A stretch of DNA of 64,000 nt from assembly GCF_027409185.1 (NCBI RefSeq), contig NC_084465.1, positions 28,499,864 through 28,563,863 of the forward strand, read 5' to 3'. The translations under genes and the position numbers were made by a program. The notes under the pieces were generated by a model. It did no database searches. It was not told where the DNA came from and saw only the letters and a list, made by a program, of their open reading frames with translations. Origin of the DNA: Cynocephalus volans (taxonomy: Eukaryota; Chordata; Mammalia; Dermoptera; Cynocephalidae). How positions within the stretch are numbered: position 1 is the stretch's first letter; each line of letters opens with the position of its first letter. Below are positions 60,458-64,000 of the stretch, piece by piece.

Positions 60458-61545
60458 AATGAGAGTCAGATCAAATTTTGCTGTAGCCCAAACGTGAAGG
60501 GACACATCAAAACTAATCTGGTGGTCTCTTTAAAGTCCCTCTACTTTGACTTGTCATAAGTCAGATTTGAGTTTTATTTTTGAAGAGTATGGTGCTTAGA
60601 TCCTTGGCATACTTCTTTTAAATAGTTTCTTGCTTATTTGTTAAAAATAAATAAATTAAAGCCTCAATTTTAACTGCCAGTGTCTAATGACCAATTTACC
60701 AATTCTGAGCTGCACTAAAAAGATTTCCAAAATTACAAACCTTAAATTTGCAGTTTTACTTCTATGTCATTCTTTAACATTATTTATTGTTGCTAAGTGA
60801 AAGGGATAAGCAATTAGCAATTTTGTTTCATTGCTTTAATAATTTTCTCTGACATTTTTCTTTCATCCAAATATAGTACTTTACAGAAGTTATATTTCAT
60901 ACAAATAATATAATTAATTATTCTTTGTAGGTTTTTGTTTGTAGATTAGCAGAAATCTGAAAATGATGTTTGCAAACCCAAGTTTCTTAGAGTAAAGCAA
61001 CACTTAAAAGGAAACACAATTTGCTCTTGTTTTACTTACCTGACTCTCACTACTCTGTGATATGTGATTATTTATCAATGGGCATAATAAATCAAACACA
61101 ATGGCCTGTTGCTAATCTTCTGAAAGTACCTCAGCTATTATATTGTTCCATTTTTTTTAAAGTCAGTAGAAGTGCTGTATTTAATAAAGGTAGGCTGAGG
61201 TTCAGAAAGAAAGAACAGTGAGGGCAAGACTTAAAGTTCACAGCCCTCGGAAATGTTTCTATTCATACTTCAAACTGTAGATATTTGCTGACTATTTAAA
61301 TTGTAAGTCAGAGCATTAAATTCAATAGAATGTCAGAAATTATTTCTCTTGATTAATTGTCCAGGAAATATCTCTAAGTAATTGGATGATCATCCTCTTG
61401 AATATAACTATTTCCAGTAGTTGCCCACATCAGCACTATATCATATGCATAAAATCAAAAAAACTGAATGAGGAACTAGAGATATGTAACTCGAGAAGGA
61501 CTGATTTTCTGGCTGAAGCAAATGCTTTAGAATGATCAAACTTTT
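60458..61545. other. intergenic DNA, nothing recognised
   Basis: AT-rich, no gene or repeat identified. The base run just left of the young L1 tail (near 61,525-61,545) should include that element's target site. Confidence 0.5.
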
Positions 61546-61735
61546 TATTTTTTTTTTATTTTTATTTTTTAAATTTTATTTTGTCGATATACATTGTAGC
61601 TGATTATTGCTCCCCATCACCAAAACCTCCCTCCCTTCTCGCTCCCCCCCTCCCCCCCAACAATGTCCTTTCTGTTTGCTTGTTGTATCAACTTCAAATA
61701 ATTGTGGTTGTTATATCTTCTCCCCCCCCCCGGTT

Positions 61736-61769
<34 letters not shown>

Positions 61770-61774
61770 TGTGT
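61736..61774 (+). repeat. (GT)n microsatellite in L1 3' UTR
   Basis: Nearly perfect GT/TG run, interrupted once by TA, directly after a C homopolymer. Likely polymorphic in length. Confidence 0.9.
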
Positions 61775-61792
61775 GAATTTATATATTAATTT

Positions 61793-62782
61793 TTAGCTCC
61801 CTCCAATAAGTGAGAACATGTGGTATTTCTCTTTCTGTGCCTGACTTGTTTCACTTAATATAATTCTCTCAAGGTCCATCCATGTTGTTGCAAATGGCAG
61901 TATTTCATTCTTTTTTATAGCTGAGTAGTATTCCATTGTGTAGATGTACCACATTTTCCGTATCCACTCATCTGATGATGGGCATTTGGGCTGGTTCCAA
62001 CTCTTGGCTATTGTAAAGAGTGCTGCAATGAACATTGGGGAACAGGTATACCTTCGACTTGATGATTTCCATTCCTGTGGGTATATTCCCAACAGTGGGA
62101 TGGCTGGGTCGTATGGTAGATCTATTTGCAATTGTTTGAGGAACCTCCATACCATTTTCCATAGAGGCTGCACCATTTTGCAGTCCCACCAACAATGTAT
62201 GAGAGTTCCTTTTTCTCCGCAGCCTCGCCAGCATTTATCGTTCATAGTCTTTTGGATTTTAGCCATCCTAACTGGGGTTAGATGGTATCTCAATGTGGTT
62301 TTGATTTGCATTTCCCAGATGCTGAGTGATGTTGAGCATTTTGTCATATGTCTGTTGGCCATTTGGATATCTTCCTTAGAGAAATGCCTACTTAGCTCTT
62401 TTGCCCATTTTTTAATTGGGTTGCTTGTTTTCTTCTTGTAAAGTTGTTTGAGTTCCTTATATATTCTGGATATTAATCCTTTGTCAGATGTATATTTTGC
62501 AAATATTTTCTCCCACTCTGTTGGTTGTCTTTTAACTCTTTTAATTGTTTCTTTTGCTGTGCAGAAGCTTTTTAGTTTGATATAATCCCATTTGTTTATT
62601 TTTCCTTTGGTTGCCTGTGCTTTTGGGGTCGTATTCATGAAGTCTGTGCCCAGTCCTATTTCCTGAAGTGTTTCTCCTATGTTTTCTTTAAGAAGTTTTA
62701 TTGTCTCAGGGTGTATATTTAAATCCTTAATCCATTTTGAGTTGATTTTAGTATACGGTGAGAGGTATGGATCTAGTTTCAT
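61793..62782 (-). CDS. L1 ORF2 C-terminal region, open, 5' end missing
   Basis: About 330 codons open to the natural ORF2 stop; the Met at 62,782 is an internal residue, so this is a partial frame with no start. It begins [18 protein letters not shown] and includes the Cys-rich motif [18 protein letters not shown] (C-x3-C-x7-H-x4-C), which in L1 is needed for RNA binding and retrotransposition. The reverse transcriptase part lies in the inverted segment next to it, so no functional ORF2 can be read from this locus. No stops in either part means the insertion is recent. Confidence 0.9.
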   Translation of the reverse strand: MKLDPYLSPYTKINSKWIKDLNIHPETIKLLKENIGETLQEIGLGTDFMNTTPKAQATKGKINKWDYIKLKSFCTAKETIKRVKRQPTEWEKIFAKYTSDKGLISRIYKELKQLYKKKTSNPIKKWAKELSRHFSKEDIQMANRHMTKCSTSLSIWEMQIKTTLRYHLTPVRMAKIQKTMNDKCWRGCGEKGTLIHCWWDCKMVQPLWKMVWRFLKQLQIDLPYDPAIPLLGIYPQEWKSSSRRYTCSPMFIAALFTIAKSWNQPKCPSSDEWIRKMWYIYTMEYYSAIKKNEILPFATTWMDLERIILSETSQAQKEKYHMFSLIGGS

Positions 62783-62820
62783 TCTCCTGCATATCGATAT
62801 CCAGTTATCCCAGCACCACT

Positions 62821-64000
62821 TGCCCAGGACCAGATGGATTCACAGCAGAATTTTACCAAACATTCAAAGAGGAATTGACACCGATTCTTTACAAACTATT
62901 CCAAAAGATTGAAACGGACGCAAATCTCCCAAACTCATTCTATGAAGCAAACATCATCCTGATACCAAAACCAGGTAAAGATATAACCAAAAAAGAAAAA
63001 TACAGGCCGATATCCTTGATGAATATAGATGCAAAAATCCTCACTAAAATACTAGCAAACAGAATACAGCAACACATACGAAAAATTATTCATCACGATC
63101 AAGTGGGATTCATCCCAGGGATGCAAGGTTGGTTCAACATACGCAAATCAATAAATGTGATACACCATATTAATAAACTCAAACACAAGGACCATATGAT
63201 CATCTCTATAGATGCTGAAAAAGCATTTGATAAAGTTCAGCACTCATTCATGACAAAGACCCTCTATAAGTTAGGTATAGAGGGAAAGTATCTCAACATA
63301 ATTAAAGCCATATATGCCAAACCCACTGCCAATATCATCCTGAATGGGGAAAAGCTGAAAGCTTTTCCTTTAAGAACAGGAACTAGACAAGGATGCCCAC
63401 TCTCACCACTCCTATTCAACATAGTGTTGGAAGTACTAGCCAGAGCAATCAGAGAAGAGAAGGAAATAAAGGGCATCCAGATTGGAAAAGATGAAGTCAA
63501 ACTGTCCCTGTTTGCAGATGACATGATCCTATATATCGAACAGCCTAAAACCTCTACAAAAAAACTCTTGGAATTGATAAATGATTTCAGCACAGTAGCA
63601 GGATACAAAATCAACACACAAAAATCAGTAGCATTTCTTTTCTCCAATAGTGAACATGCAGAAGGAGAAATCAAGAAAGCCTGCCCATTTACAATAGCCA
63701 CCAAAAAAATAAAATACTTAGGAATTGAGTTAACCAAGGATGTCAAAAATCTCTATAATGAGAACTACAAACCACTGCTGAGAGAAATTAGAGAGGATAC
63801 AAGAAGATGGAAAGATATTCCATGCTCTTGGATTGGAAGAATCAACATAGTGAAAATGTCCATACTACCCAAAGTGATATACAAATTCAATGCAATCCCC
63901 ATCAAAATTCCAAAGACATTTTTCTCAGAAATGGAAAAAACTATTCAGACATTGATATGGAACAATAAAAGACCACGAATAGCCAAAGCAATGCTCAGCA
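62821..64000 (+). mobile_element. young L1, inverted 5' part with ORF2 reverse transcriptase (runs off window)
   Basis: In + orientation, from 62,824 to the window end, 392 codons without a stop encode the L1 reverse transcriptase domain. Seen motifs: [14 protein letters not shown], the catalytic-Asp block [12 protein letters not shown] (Asp codon at 63,211-63,213), [20 protein letters not shown], and the FADD active-site box (63,511-63,522; Phe replaces the usual Tyr of YADD, as in L1). No endonuclease domain or ORF1 is present. Together with 61,546-62,820 it is a single insertion with 5' inversion. Not a working element. Confidence 0.93.

Larger units (their letters stand above)
61546..62820 (-). 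mobile_element. young L1, 3' part in reverse orientation
   Basis: T-rich tail at 61,546-61,570, then 3' UTR with a C run (61,720-61,731), a (GT)n microsatellite (61,736-61,774) and TAG stop of ORF2 near 61,793. The ORF2 C-terminal frame upstream is unbroken. At about 62,820 the L1 abruptly changes orientation. See the partner segment 62,821-64,000. Confidence 0.95.

Noticed and set aside
63264..63746. 160-codon reverse ORF near the window end
   Set aside because: Antisense shadow of the L1 reverse transcriptase frame on the + strand.
21576..64000. A second protein-coding gene or GRM8 exon on the 3' side
   Set aside because: No frame with conserved domains flanked by splice sites was found. 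All coherent coding similarity is to L1 ORF2.
1..64000. CRISPR arrays, bacterial operons or phage-type defence systems
   Set aside because: The sequence is mammalian throughout, with spliced genes and interspersed retroelements. No regularly spaced repeats were seen.

Overview
The window is nuclear DNA from a placental mammal. It holds one protein-coding gene, complete on the + strand, followed by about 42 kb of gene-free DNA full of retrotransposons. The gene is ZNF800, a seven-finger C2H2-type zinc-finger protein. Four coding exons (1169-1229, 6446-6541, 14855-14998, 17217-18913) join in frame to give 665 residues. The dispersed repeats point to the lineage. MIR, L2, MER20, MER5 and MaLR LTRs are general to placental mammals. 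The young SINEs are monomers and dimers of a tRNA-Ile-like unit, and no Alu, B1/B2, carnivore or equine SINE is visible. From memory these SINEs match the CYN family of colugos (Dermoptera, e.g. Galeopterus), so a colugo is the best guess. This is an inference that a repeat-library search would settle.

Layout. Bases 1-1110 are a CpG island with the ZNF800 promoter and 5' UTR. A short exon (from 1111) carries a six-codon upstream ORF and the start codon. Introns of about 5.2, 8.3 and 2.2 kb contain old MIR/L2/L1M copies and two colugo-type SINEs. The last exon holds six of the seven fingers and a long AT-rich 3' UTR that probably ends near 21,570. From about 21.6 to 34 kb there are mostly MIR and L2 relics. 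Bases 34.3-35.25 kb carry an L1 and a SINE inside one target-site duplication. Bases 35.4-47 kb are mostly unrecognised, with two motif-rich stretches that may be conserved enhancers. Bases 47.2-49.3 kb are a nested stack: an old L1, then a palindromic DNA element, then a younger L1. At 49.35-49.87 kb lies an isolated second CpG island with no recognised gene. Bases 50-55 kb are LTR-like sequence, L2 and old L1M. Bases 55.9-60.5 kb contain an MST/THE1-type solo LTR, an L1 between about 110-bp direct repeats, a MER20, a 3'-end L1 stub and an MLT1-type LTR. From 61.55 kb to the window end there is a very young L1 with an inverted 5' part; both visible halves of ORF2 are open.

I found no tRNA, rRNA, CRISPR array, operon or new multi-gene system. 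The points worth following are the retrotransposition outcomes (twin priming, a SINE-L1 chimera, a tail-less SINE fragment, an unusually long direct repeat around an L1), the orphan CpG island and the ZNF800 upstream ORF. In human, ZNF800 lies beside the GRM8 gene across a gene-poor interval, so the long gene-free 3' side is expected.
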